NCBI GenBank assembly: GCA_019638615.1
Contig: JAHBTL010000001.1
Location: 310,001 to 374,000, forward strand
Reading direction: 5' to 3'
DNA: 64,000 nucleotides
DNA from: Chitinophagaceae bacterium
GTDB taxonomy: Bacteria; Bacteroidota; Bacteroidia; Chitinophagales; Chitinophagaceae
Numbering within the stretch: the stretch's first letter is position 1; each line of letters opens with the position of its first letter. Of the stretch, positions 53,954-62,164 are shown in pieces. The position numbers and the translations under genes were made by a program. Under the pieces are notes generated by a model. It searched no databases and was not told where the DNA came from. It saw only the letters and a list, made by a program, of their open reading frames with translations.

Positions 53954-55447
53954 TTATCGTTTCCTGGCAGACGATAGTCGTTTTATAGCTGCTACCGGTT
54001 TATCAATCGTTCTTCCCTCCTTTAATTTCGCATTTAAAGCTATGTTATTTATAACAAAAGCCGGTAGCGCCCGGGCTTTTAACAATGAAAAGATACTGTC
54101 TCTGGTAGTATTTGTGATAGGATATCCCTGGAGCAAAGGCTTATACAAATAATACCAGGCCGCCATTTTACCAGTAAGAATGGGCGTAGCAAAAGACGAG
54201 CCTCCTACCGGTTCCAGGTTTCTGTCAAAAGGGTTGATAAACAAAAAACTTCCGTTGTTATCTACAATATCCGCCACAACGCCTGCGTCTATTACATGGG
54301 GAGAAAAATTTTGAGTGGGGCTGACCATATCTTTATATACGGTTGTAACGGCAATTACATTAGGCAGCACCCTCGACAATGATGCAGGGTAAAAATGTAC
54401 ACTGTCCAGGTTCCTTTTTTGTAAGCTGTCAGCAGGATTGTATTCGCTATCTTCAATGGCATCGTCCTTATTGCCTGCCGCAGCCACCAACAGGATATTG
54501 TTCCTGGTAAGGTAATGTTCAATGAACGCCTGTAATAAAACAGGAGCAGTAAACAGATCTAATTGCCGTCCTTCCCCGTCGTACTTATGCAAAGATTCGT
54601 AAAAGCCGAAACTGGCATTGATCATGTTTACTTTCCGGTTGTGAGCATATGCCATGCCGCACAGGATGCTGAACAAGTCGCCGGTACCATCGCTTGCAAA
54701 AACCTTAACGGGTAAAATTTCAATGCTGTTCTTTTGATAATAAGCGGCTTCATTCACAATGAAACGCGTTACCGTGGTTCCGTGCAGCTGAGCATTATCC
54801 TCTTTATAATCTTCTGTTCCGTCAATAAAGTTCCACCCGGTATTTGCACCAGGAATACAGGAACTGTCAGCCGAATTGTAAAGTGTAAAATCAGATGGCA
54901 TTAAGGTGGAGTCAAGCCCGGTATCAAATACTGCCACTTTCACTGCCGGTTCACTGTAAATTGCATGAGCGGCTTCCGGTTTGTCCCCTCTTTCCCGGTC
55001 CTTTTTATCAGGAGAAAATACCGGCAGATTGGTAGTAAAATATACCGGACCACTTTCGCCTGTAACTTTTTGCCTGGTTTTACTGCCACTACCCGCCGAA
55101 GCTACTTCTCCCTGCATAAATACCTCTGTTGCCTTTCCTTCCAGCAGGAAGAGCGTAGAATCGCAACTGCCGCATACATAACTTATCGTTAAGTCATGGT
55201 TGTTGCTTTTTTTTATGACGCTATCATATATCCAACGACTGAAAGCATCCTCTGTAGTGCCTGGCCTTAGCCAAACGATCAGTTGCTTATACGGATCATT
55301 TTTGGACGGCTTGTTTACGGGCTTGTAATAGCTGTGCCAGTCCGGAAACTGTTCATTGCAATTACACCCGGAAAATACAAGGAATAGTATAAAGACGGTA
55401 AACCTTAAAACAGGCTTATGAGCGGCCTGGTCGTAAGCAGCTTTCAT
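53954..55447 (-). CDS. Subtilisin-like (S8) serine protease lipoprotein
   Basis: A 497-residue exported protease. Lipobox VFSGC with Cys28. Residues about 45-130 are an inhibitor-like prodomain with VWLRPGTT and a CGSCDSTLFLLEG motif. The catalytic triad is complete: Asp175 in VFDTGLDS, His222 in QLHGTTV, Ser418 in GGSSFATP, with oxyanion Asn326 in AAAGNKDD. It should be an active protease anchored to a membrane facing the periplasm or surface. The CHAT gene starts 18 bases downstream and the anti-sigma gene ends 98 bases upstream. Confidence 0.93.
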   Translation of the reverse strand: MKAAYDQAAHKPVLRFTVFILFLVFSGCNCNEQFPDWHSYYKPVNKPSKNDPYKQLIVWLRPGTTEDAFSRWIYDSVIKKSNNHDLTISYVCGSCDSTLFLLEGKATEVFMQGEVASAGSGSKTRQKVTGESGPVYFTTNLPVFSPDKKDRERGDKPEAAHAIYSEPAVKVAVFDTGLDSTLMPSDFTLYNSADSSCIPGANTGWNFIDGTEDYKEDNAQLHGTTVTRFIVNEAAYYQKNSIEILPVKVFASDGTGDLFSILCGMAYAHNRKVNMINASFGFYESLHKYDGEGRQLDLFTAPVLLQAFIEHYLTRNNILLVAAAGNKDDAIEDSEYNPADSLQKRNLDSVHFYPASLSRVLPNVIAVTTVYKDMVSPTQNFSPHVIDAGVVADIVDNNGSFLFINPFDRNLEPVGGSSFATPILTGKMAAWYYLYKPLLQGYPITNTTRDSIFSLLKARALPAFVINNIALNAKLKEGRTIDKPVAAIKRLSSARKR

Positions 55448-55545
55448 GTATATTAATATTTAGAAACGCTCCTGAAAAGTTTTTTTCAGTTATTAATGGA
55501 TGAATAAAAATCTGTTGAAAAAAAAGCACTCAATGTTCAATTCCA

Positions 55546-56328
55546 TTACCACTGTTTCAGCCACCGCGCTGCTTCTTCACTTCCCTGCTGTTCTTCTTTG
55601 ACTACTTTTTCAAGAAGCTGTTTCGCATTTTCCTTATCACCCTTTTCGTTGCGTTGGAGCAGTGTTAATGCTTTTAGAAAATTACCTGCATTACTGAACA
55701 AATCCTTTTTAGCTGCCAGTTCATCAAAACATGCAATGGCCCTGCTGTAGTCTTTTGTAACCAGGTAGGTTATTCCCGCATAACGCAGTGCATCGCTGTT
55801 GTCGGGGTGGGTTTTATAGATCGCCTCAAACAAATTTACAGCGGCGGAATAGTCTTTATTATTATAGGCGGCAATTCCCTGCTGCAAACTGTCTCTTGCA
55901 CCGTCCATGGTTTGACTTAAATGGCTTAAATCTTCATGAACATACTTGTTAGCAAGCTTTACGGCATTGTCATTATTTATAAAAAGTAAATAGGCTGTAA
56001 AAAAAAGCACTACTGCGGCAGCGGCAGAGACCGCTATTTTCAAAAAGTTACGCGACCGGCTGATGGATACAAGCGGAGCGGCAGACTGCAATGGCGTTTC
56101 TGAAGAAAAATATTTTTTATTTAGCCCTTCCAGTGTTTTTCTTAATGCGCTTTCCTGTTCGTTGTATTTTTGGGCGTTACGCATTTCCATGTTAATTGTA
56201 CGATAGGTTTCAAATAGTGCCCGTAATTCGGCATTGGACGACAGTTCGGCTTCAAAGCGTCGCTTTTCCTCTTCTGTCATATCTCCTTCAAGATAGTTTT
56301 CAATGTCCAGGGCTCTGTAGTCGTTCAT
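55546..56328 (-). CDS. Membrane anti-sigma-factor-like protein with periplasmic TPRs
   Basis: A 260-residue single-pass protein. Residues 1-70 resemble the zinc-less anti-sigma N-domains of Bacteroidota (IENYLEGDMTEEEKRRFEAE). A membrane helix spans about 97-117 (FLKIAVSAAAAVVLFFTAYL). The outer part has tetratricopeptide-like repeats (AAYNNKDYSAAVNLFEAIYK and ALRYAGITYLVTKDYSRAIA). The sigma gene ends 4 bases upstream, as is usual for a sigma/anti-sigma pair. It likely holds the sigma factor at the membrane and senses a periplasmic partner through its TPRs; the latter is inference. Confidence 0.82.
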   Translation of the reverse strand: MNDYRALDIENYLEGDMTEEEKRRFEAELSSNAELRALFETYRTINMEMRNAQKYNEQESALRKTLEGLNKKYFSSETPLQSAAPLVSISRSRNFLKIAVSAAAAVVLFFTAYLLFINNDNAVKLANKYVHEDLSHLSQTMDGARDSLQQGIAAYNNKDYSAAVNLFEAIYKTHPDNSDALRYAGITYLVTKDYSRAIACFDELAAKKDLFSNAGNFLKALTLLQRNEKGDKENAKQLLEKVVKEEQQGSEEAARWLKQW

Positions 56329-56332
56329 AAGA

Positions 56333-56908
56333 TCACCATTTCAATGAATTAAATTTTGGAGATTCCTTTACCAGTTTAATCAGCCTGGCCATACATTCCG
56401 ATTTTTTTTTACGGGCGTAGGCATATGTTACGTTCATCTTTTTGGCTACTTCATCCATCGATATACCGCTCCAGCTCAGCTTAAGCAACTGCTTGCAGCT
56501 TTCGCCCATTTCTGCCAGTTTTTCAGCCAGTAAATTGCTCCGTTCCTGTTGCAATACACAATCTTCGGCCAGCTTAAAATTGTCTTCTCCTATGTAATTA
56601 AATCCATCTGTATCACTATTTGTTACCTTTTGTGTTTTCTTTTTGTTTAACACATTGAGCCATTTGTTTTTGCAAATCAGGTACAAAAAAGCTTCCAGGG
56701 GGCAGGTGAGTGTAAAATCGCCGGTTTTTGCCTTGTTGTAAATGGAAAGGAGCGCATCCTGGAAAATATCGGCAGCTTCCGTTTCAGTACCGTTATTCTG
56801 TAAAATCATCCATTTAATCTTTCCGGAAAACCGCAGGTAAAGCTCTTCCAACAAAACCGGGTCGTTTTCTACCAATGCCGTAATATATTTTTGGTCTGGG
56901 TGTTGCAT
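56333..56908 (-). CDS. ECF-type sigma-70 factor
   Basis: A 191-residue sigma factor. Region 2 includes EAADIFQDALLSIYNKAKTG (residues about 43-62); region 4 has the helix-turn-helix SWSGISMDEVAKKMNVTYAY. The linker between them is longer than in most ECF factors (Asn/Asp-rich, residues about 95-120). First gene of the operon sigma - anti-sigma/TPR - S8 lipoprotein - TPR-CHAT protease, so it probably controls its own operon; its target promoter is not identified. Confidence 0.9.
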   Translation of the reverse strand: MQHPDQKYITALVENDPVLLEELYLRFSGKIKWMILQNNGTETEAADIFQDALLSIYNKAKTGDFTLTCPLEAFLYLICKNKWLNVLNKKKTQKVTNSDTDGFNYIGEDNFKLAEDCVLQQERSNLLAEKLAEMGESCKQLLKLSWSGISMDEVAKKMNVTYAYARKKKSECMARLIKLVKESPKFNSLKW

Positions 56909-57206
56909 TTTTTAATTGTAGAACATGAATGTAGCTAAAAACTTCTTCAAAGGAGGGGTATCAATTTTTAACAAGGACGGATATAGAAACTGTAAACTGC
57001 CTGAAATTATGAAACAAATTGAGCAAAATGGTTAATTGAATGATATTTTTCTGATTCTGATAATCAGTTCCCTGTACCAATCATTCGCTCTTCCATTTAT
57101 GTAAAAATAGTATACAGGCAAAGCCGGTTAAAAATACGAGGACGGTCAAAACAGGATTCCGGATCAGGCCAATGAATCGGGTGCATTGCCTGGTTCCGGA
57201 CATTTC
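56909..57206. other. Upstream region of the sigma operon
   Basis: About 300 bases with no open frame of note. It should contain the promoter of the sigma/protease operon (minus strand), but I cannot assign -33/-7 elements with confidence. Confidence 0.4.
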
Positions 57207-57263
57207 AGGGCTGATCCAAAAGGTCGTTGTGGCGGACATTAACGGCCTTCTGGGTCAGCTCCT
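57207..57263. repeat. Short inverted-repeat unit of the GGGCTGACC family
   Basis: The left arm AGGGCTGATCCAAAAGGTCG (57207-57228 with two more T) pairs with 57241-57263, with one bulge and three mismatches, around a 12-base loop. The arm sequence is nearly that of the ends of the 766-bp element at 32220-32985, so this looks like a minimal relative. Confidence 0.6.
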
Positions 57264-57275
57264 TTATTATAATAT

Positions 57276-57304
57276 ATAAAAAAAAGCTCCTTTGAAAGGA
57301 GCTT
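57276..57304 (-). terminator. Rho-independent terminator of the FAA-hydrolase gene
   Basis: AAGCTCCTTT and AAAGGAGCTT form a 10-bp dyad with a tiny loop, followed on the minus strand by a run of eight or nine T. It lies 24 bases after the stop codon of the minus-strand gene at 57328-57939. Confidence 0.85.
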
Positions 57305-57327
57305 CTGCTAAGAACTATAGTCCATTA

Positions 57328-57939
57328 TTATTTGATAGAAAGTTCAAACAGGCTTTCATCCTCAATAAAACCTTCCAGTTCATCCCCTACTACACATTCC
57401 CCTACGCCGGCAGGCGTTCCTGTAAAAATCACATCGCCAATGTTAAGGGAAAAGTAATTTGAAATATAGGCAACGATCTTATCAAAATTAAATATCATTT
57501 GTCTGGAATTCCCCTGCTGCACCAACTCTTTGTTTTTATATAAACAAAAATTTATATCATTTTTCTTCATTTCAGGAGTAATATCCAGCCATTTGCCGAT
57601 AACCGTTGAATTATCCCATGCCTTTGCTTTTTCCCAGGGTAAGCCTTTGGATTTCAATTCATCCTGTATGTCGCGGGCGGTAAAATCTATACCAACAGTT
57701 ATACCATTATAATATTTAGAAGCGTGCTTTTCCTGTATGTATTTACCGTTTTTACTTATGCGCAATACCAGTTCAGCTTCAGCATGCAGTTCATTGGTAA
57801 ATTCCGGATAATAAAAGGGGGTGTGCGTCTGTAACAATGCACTTTTGGGTTTCATAAAAATTACCGGTTCAGATGGTACTTCGTTCCCCAACTCTTTCGC
57901 ATGATCAGCATAATTACGGCCAATGCAGAATATCTTCAT
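57328..57939 (-). CDS. Fumarylacetoacetate-hydrolase family protein
   Basis: A 203-residue metal-dependent enzyme starting MKIFCIGRNYADHAKELGNE. The family motifs are present: PVIFMKPKSALL, HAEAELVLRISKNGK (metal-binding Glu residues), GIDFTARDIQDELKSKGLPW and IFTGTPAGVGE near the end. The short single-domain form resembles YcgM/FAHD1, which act as acylpyruvate hydrolases or oxaloacetate decarboxylases. I start at ATG 57939, which removes nine poorly matching residues. It ends at a clear terminator. Confidence 0.9.
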   Translation of the reverse strand: MKIFCIGRNYADHAKELGNEVPSEPVIFMKPKSALLQTHTPFYYPEFTNELHAEAELVLRISKNGKYIQEKHASKYYNGITVGIDFTARDIQDELKSKGLPWEKAKAWDNSTVIGKWLDITPEMKKNDINFCLYKNKELVQQGNSRQMIFNFDKIVAYISNYFSLNIGDVIFTGTPAGVGECVVGDELEGFIEDESLFELSIK

Positions 57940-58140
57940 AAAATTTAGTTCAGCAATTTTTAACAATGTTTCTCAACCGGTATAAGCGCTGTACTTTTAA
58001 AAATTAAATTAACGGGCTATTCAAGGAAAATGGATAGAGTGTGAGTAAGCTTATTGCAAGACGCTAATTTAATGCAAACAAATCGAATCTTACAACGTTC
58101 AGGCAATTTTTTAGCGAATGTTACTACGTAAAACTTCGCT

Positions 58141-58719
58141 TCATTTTTTAAATTCTATCGTATTAACCCAGTTCATTGTCCTTGCTAATCCTATAACAGA
58201 AACATTCTCAATAACTTCAACGCTCTTTTCAATTTTTTGTTTTACAATCTCCACCTCTTCCGGAAACCATTTACCTAATACGAACTCTACCTGCATTCCT
58301 TTTGGATAATGATTGCCTATCCCGAACCGAAGCTTAGGATATTGATCGGTCCCCAATGTCAATTGTACATCCGTAAGGCCATTGTGCCCCGCATGACTGC
58401 CCCCCGCCCGCAAACGAAGTTTACTGAGCGGTAATGCCAGGTCATCTACTATTGTAAGGGTATTTTCCAATGACACTTTTTCTTTATCCATCCAATACTT
58501 AAATGCCTTTCCGCTCAAGTTCATATAAGTAGTAGGTTTAATACATATAAAAAATTTGCCCTTCCACTTCACTTCAGCTACTTCTGCCAGGCGGTCTGTC
58601 CTGAAGCTGCCGTTGTTTTTGGCAACAAAAGCATCTACCACATCAAAGCCAATATTATGGCGGGTATGCCTGTATTCCGGTCCGGGATTTCCGAGTCCTA
58701 CAATTAAAAATTTCGACAT
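58141..58719 (-). CDS. pth: Peptidyl-tRNA hydrolase
   Basis: Releases tRNA from peptidyl-tRNA that drops off ribosomes. A 192-residue protein starting MSKFLIVGLGNPGPEYRHTR, with the catalytic His in HNIGFDVVD, PTTYMNLSG, DDLALPLSKLRLRAGGSHAG and GHNGLTD. All are Pth hallmarks. ATG 58719 is chosen because the conserved start GLGNPG follows at once. It follows rplY on the same strand, a common pairing, but a terminator lies between them. Confidence 0.96.
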   Translation of the reverse strand: MSKFLIVGLGNPGPEYRHTRHNIGFDVVDAFVAKNNGSFRTDRLAEVAEVKWKGKFFICIKPTTYMNLSGKAFKYWMDKEKVSLENTLTIVDDLALPLSKLRLRAGGSHAGHNGLTDVQLTLGTDQYPKLRFGIGNHYPKGMQVEFVLGKWFPEEVEIVKQKIEKSVEVIENVSVIGLARTMNWVNTIEFKK

Positions 58720-58745
58720 ACTATCTGCAATGCCATTGGCATAAT

Positions 58746-58776
58746 AAAAAACCCAACCCCTCAAAGAGGATTGGGT
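58746..58776 (-). terminator. Rho-independent terminator after rplY
   Basis: ACCCAA and TTGGGT plus CCTC and GAGG form a two-part stem at 58751-58776, followed on the minus strand by TTTTT. It lies 25 bases after the rplY stop codon and before pth. Confidence 0.75.
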
Positions 58777-58801
58777 ATGAATTATTAAAAAATGTATCCG
58801 G

Positions 58802-59431
58802 CTATTTTTTTGCTGCCGGGGCTTTAGCCGGAGCAGTTGCCGCTCCACCTTTAGCCGGTGCCGCAGTTGCAGACTCCTCTTGTTTCAACTGGCGGGTCAT
58901 TACTACAGACGCAATAGGTATACGGGGAGAATTCAATATTTCATAATTCTCTTCTTTTACGTCTTCGACTCTTACGTTGCCGTTCACTTCCAGGTTGGTA
59001 AGATCCACTTCTATATTTTCTTTCAAATACTTAGGATAGGTCTTCACCTTTAGAGATTTCATTTTGGTAACCAGCTTACCGCCTGCCTTTACCCCGGCGG
59101 GGGCGCCTGTATACTTGAGCGGAATGTTGGCTATTACCTGCTTATCTTCAACGAGTTGCAGAAAATCCAGGTGACTTAATTCATCCGTTACCGTATCTAA
59201 CTGGATATCTTTAAGAATGCAATTATACGATTGCCCGTTTACACTGATTGTTGCCAATTGGAACTCAGACGTATACACCAGGTTTTTAAAAGCCAGTACC
59301 GGAGCCTGAAAATTCACCTCCGAGGTACCACCATAAATTACACCAGGCACCAGTCCCTGAGAGCGGAGTTCGCGGGTGGCCTTTTTCCCGGTTCCGGTCC
59401 TCAGTTGTCCTTCGATTGTAATTGTTTTCAT
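58802..59431 (-). CDS. rplY: 50S ribosomal protein L25/general stress protein CTC
   Basis: A 209-residue 5S-rRNA-binding protein of the long CTC type. The N-terminal L25 domain (RTGTGKKATRELRSQGLVPG at the start, then QLDTVTDELSHLDFLQL) is followed by a TL5-like C-terminal beta domain (IPLKYTGAPAGVKAGGKL). An Ala/Pro/Lys-rich tail ends the protein, as in other Bacteroidota. It starts 24 bases after prs, and the prs-rplY-pth order is widespread. Confidence 0.95.
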   Translation of the reverse strand: MKTITIEGQLRTGTGKKATRELRSQGLVPGVIYGGTSEVNFQAPVLAFKNLVYTSEFQLATISVNGQSYNCILKDIQLDTVTDELSHLDFLQLVEDKQVIANIPLKYTGAPAGVKAGGKLVTKMKSLKVKTYPKYLKENIEVDLTNLEVNGNVRVEDVKEENYEILNSPRIPIASVVMTRQLKQEESATAAPAKGGAATAPAKAPAAKK

Positions 59432-59455
59432 TGTTTATTGTTGTTTAAAAATTAA

Positions 59456-60406
59456 CTATTTGTTGCGCAACTGGCTGTGTATGAACAAGTTTGTAATACT
59501 TTGATTCTCGTAGGCATTCCTGATGGCCACTGCAAAAAGTTCAGCCACGCTCAATACCTTGATCTTTTCTACATGCTCCCTTAAAGGAAGCGTATCACAT
59601 ACCACCATTTCTTCCAGCACGCTGTTTTGAATGTTTACATAGGCATTGCCGCTTAACACGGGATGCGTACACAGGGCTCTCACACTTCTGGCGCCTTTTT
59701 CAAGCAGCAGTCCTGCCGCTTTGGCCAGCGTACCGCCGGTATCGCATATATCATCAATAAGCACTACATTCCTGTCGGTCACATCCCCTATCACCACCAT
59801 GCTTGCAATTTCATTGGCGCGTTTTCTATGCTTGTCGCAAATCACCATCTCTCCGTTAAAATAACTGGCTATTTCGCGAATACGGTTAGCGCTTCCCACA
59901 TCGGGGGCGGCAAAGGTAAGGTTTTCCAGGTTTAGATTTTCAATATAAGGAATGAAAATTGCCGAACTGTCCAAATGATCCACGGGTATATCAAAATAGC
60001 CCTGTATCTGTGGAGCATGCAGGTCCATTGTAATCACCCTGTCGGCGCCTGCAGCCGTTAAAAGATTGGCAACCAGCTTGCTGCCAATGGCCACGCGGGG
60101 CTTGTCCTTCCTGTCTTGCCGGGCATAACCGTAGTAGGGCAGTACCGCAATTATTTTGTAGGCCGATGCCCTGCGAGCCGCGTCTATCATTAACAAAAGT
60201 TCCATGATATTATCGGCTGGCGAAAAAGTGCTCTGGATCAAAAAAACATAGTCTCCCCTGATGCTTTCCAGGAAAGTGGGTTGAATCTCTCCATCACTGA
60301 AACGCTGTATACTGATCTTTCCTAAAGGTTGTCCAAATTGTTGAGCTATTTTTTCCGCCAGGTAGCGGGAACCAGTACCTGAAAATAATTTCGCCCTTGG
60401 TTGCAT
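59456..60406 (-). CDS. prs: Ribose-phosphate pyrophosphokinase
   Basis: Makes PRPP from ribose 5-phosphate and ATP for nucleotide, His and Trp synthesis. A 316-residue class I enzyme: KLFSGTGSRYLAEKIAQQFG at the start, FSDGEIQPTFLESIRG, YYGYARQDRKDKPR, and the PRPP-binding VVLIDDICDTGGTLAKAA. Length and motifs are normal. Likely transcribed with rplY. Confidence 0.97.
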   Translation of the reverse strand: MQPRAKLFSGTGSRYLAEKIAQQFGQPLGKISIQRFSDGEIQPTFLESIRGDYVFLIQSTFSPADNIMELLLMIDAARRASAYKIIAVLPYYGYARQDRKDKPRVAIGSKLVANLLTAAGADRVITMDLHAPQIQGYFDIPVDHLDSSAIFIPYIENLNLENLTFAAPDVGSANRIREIASYFNGEMVICDKHRKRANEIASMVVIGDVTDRNVVLIDDICDTGGTLAKAAGLLLEKGARSVRALCTHPVLSGNAYVNIQNSVLEEMVVCDTLPLREHVEKIKVLSVAELFAVAIRNAYENQSITNLFIHSQLRNK

Positions 60407-60489
60407 AATTGGTGGATAAGAGGCGAAGATAGAAAGAAGGAATTAAGTAAGAAACAAAGAATTAAAAAAATGAGAAAATCGCAAAATTA

Positions 60490-60789
60490 TTATTCTTTGC
60501 AGTATTGCCCTCCTGCTAATCCTTCTGCCGTCAGGCAACCTGTGTCGTCAAGTTTAAAAACCATGCTTCCGCCACTACCGGCAATCTTAACTTTATCACC
60601 GTCCCTTTCGTAAGTGGTTTCCTGCGCAGTTCCCATATAGTATACCTCAACCTTACTGCCGGAAGTAAAAACAAGCTTATCAAAAAAAGAGCCTTCACTT
60701 CCATTGTATGTGCCCTTCAACCCACCATTACAGGATAACAACAAAACTGTGCTAATGATAACACAAGATTTTAATGCTGACTTTTTCAT
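60490..60789 (-). CDS. Small lipoprotein of unknown function
   Basis: A 99-residue exported lipoprotein: MKKSALKSCVIISTVLLLSC with Cys20 in the lipobox, followed by a short beta-rich domain (LKGTYNGSEGSFFDKLVFTS, then CLTAEGLAGGQYCKE). Its two later Cys may form a disulphide. Small beta domains of this kind with FKLDD-type strands recur in bacterial lipoproteins, but I know no function. Confidence 0.7.
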   Translation of the reverse strand: MKKSALKSCVIISTVLLLSCNGGLKGTYNGSEGSFFDKLVFTSGSKVEVYYMGTAQETTYERDGDKVKIAGSGGSMVFKLDDTGCLTAEGLAGGQYCKE

Positions 60790-61104
60790 TTTACTATTAT
60801 TTTTAGTGGGTAAATATTATGTGCTAAAACTAATCCTCCTCAGACAGGCATTGCAGCATGATTTATTATCCGTTGCCCTGTATTTATTTTTCGTAAATAC
60901 ATTACTTTACCGGGGCATTTCTTAAAAGCCGGAAAACCGGGTATATTAACCGGTATAACCTAAATGTAATTATGACGGAGGTGAGGAGCGGATGAATTTG
61001 AAAATACCCTGATCATTGAGGCTTCAGGTTGGCCCGCTGTGCGAACAGCATGGGATAAAACAGCTACAAAACCGTAACTATTTAAGGTATCAATGCATAT
61101 CGCA
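60790..61104. other. Gap with no supported feature
   Basis: About 315 bases between two minus-strand genes. A plus-strand open frame crosses part of it but begins inside the antisense of the lipoprotein gene and has no motif. No repeat or clear terminator is seen. Confidence 0.5.
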
Positions 61105-61314
61105 TTAATTTGCCTGAGCTGCTTTGTTGGTTCCCGGGCGTAAAGACGCTGTAGTGGAACTTTGGGTATCAGCCGTTTTTTTGGATGTATTTACCGCATG
61201 ATAAATGGAGGAACATATAAATACTGAAAATATAAGGATGACACAATACATGCCTATACAGAAAAGAAGCGGTTGAAGGGAGCCAAGCACCAACTGGCGA
61301 TTTGTCATTTTCAT
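61105..61314 (-). CDS. Small single-pass membrane protein of unknown function
   Basis: A 69-residue frame with a strong hydrophobic segment (about residues 14-38, LLFCIGMYCVILIFSVFICS) and a polar Ser/Thr-rich tail (SKKTADTQSSTTASLRPG). It has an ATG start and a stop in a region otherwise free of genes. No family recognised; it could be a spurious frame. Confidence 0.4.
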   Translation of the reverse strand: MKMTNRQLVLGSLQPLLFCIGMYCVILIFSVFICSSIYHAVNTSKKTADTQSSTTASLRPGTNKAAQAN

Positions 61315-61393
61315 AAGATTACAGATTTTGAGGTCTCTTTAACGGGAATTGGATAAATTACATACCTGTTAACGATTGAAAAACTCAAAAATT

Positions 61394-62086
61394 ATGCATC
61401 CTGTAAAAATACCCATCAAAGACTGGCTGGAAGACGACCGCCCCCGCGAAAAACTCCGCAACAAAGGACCTGAGAGCTTAAGTCATTCGGAGCTGATAGC
61501 CATTCTTTTACAGAATGGAACCCGCCAGAAGTCTGCACTTGATCTTGCTAAAGAAATATTACAACTGGGCAAAAACAACCTCAATGAGCTAGGCAGGGTG
61601 TCTATTAAAGATTTGATGAAAATCAATGGCATTGGAGAGGCAAAGGCCATCACCATAGCGGCGGCGCTGGAACTCGGGCGCCGGCGGCAGGCGGGCGAAA
61701 AGCTGGAAAAGACCGTCATTACCAATAGTGCCGGTATTGCGCGTCACCTCCAGGCGCTGCTAAAAGATAATAAACAGGAAGTATTCGTGGTAGTATTTTT
61801 AAACAGGGGCAATAAGATCAAGCATACTGAAATTATAAGCAAAGGAGGGATTACCGGAACAATAGCCGACCCGAGGATAATATTAAAAAAGGCGTTGGAT
61901 GAAGAAGCGGTCAGTATCATTCTGTGCCACAACCATCCGTCCGGCAGCTTAAGACCCAGCAAGGCTGATGAAAGGCTTACCTCCAAAATAAAAGAAGCAG
62001 CATTATTTTTCGACATACGGGTAATTGATCACATTATAGTAAGCGATGAAGGGTATTTCAGCTTCTCGGAGGAGGGGTTGCTGTAA
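61394..62086 (+). CDS. radC: RadC-family JAMM/MPN domain protein
   Basis: A 230-residue protein of the RadC family. The N-terminal part has IKDWLEDDRPREKLRNKGPE, SHSELIAILLQNGT and a helix-hairpin-helix-like INGIGEAKAITIAAALELGR. The C-terminal JAB1/MPN+ metal site is complete: IILCHNHPSGSLRPSKAD (H-x-H, Ser and Asp). Once called a DNA-repair protein, the true role is unclear; hydrolase activity is likely. The start is ATG 61394; a TTG at 61376 adds six residues. Confidence 0.93.
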   Translation: MHPVKIPIKDWLEDDRPREKLRNKGPESLSHSELIAILLQNGTRQKSALDLAKEILQLGKNNLNELGRVSIKDLMKINGIGEAKAITIAAALELGRRRQAGEKLEKTVITNSAGIARHLQALLKDNKQEVFVVVFLNRGNKIKHTEIISKGGITGTIADPRIILKKALDEEAVSIILCHNHPSGSLRPSKADERLTSKIKEAALFFDIRVIDHIIVSDEGYFSFSEEGLL

Positions 62087-62164
62087 AAAACCGGTTTGTA
62101 TGGGCGCAACAACAACCTGCATACCGCCATGTGCCGGTTTGCATCTTTTTTATTAACTAGCAGT

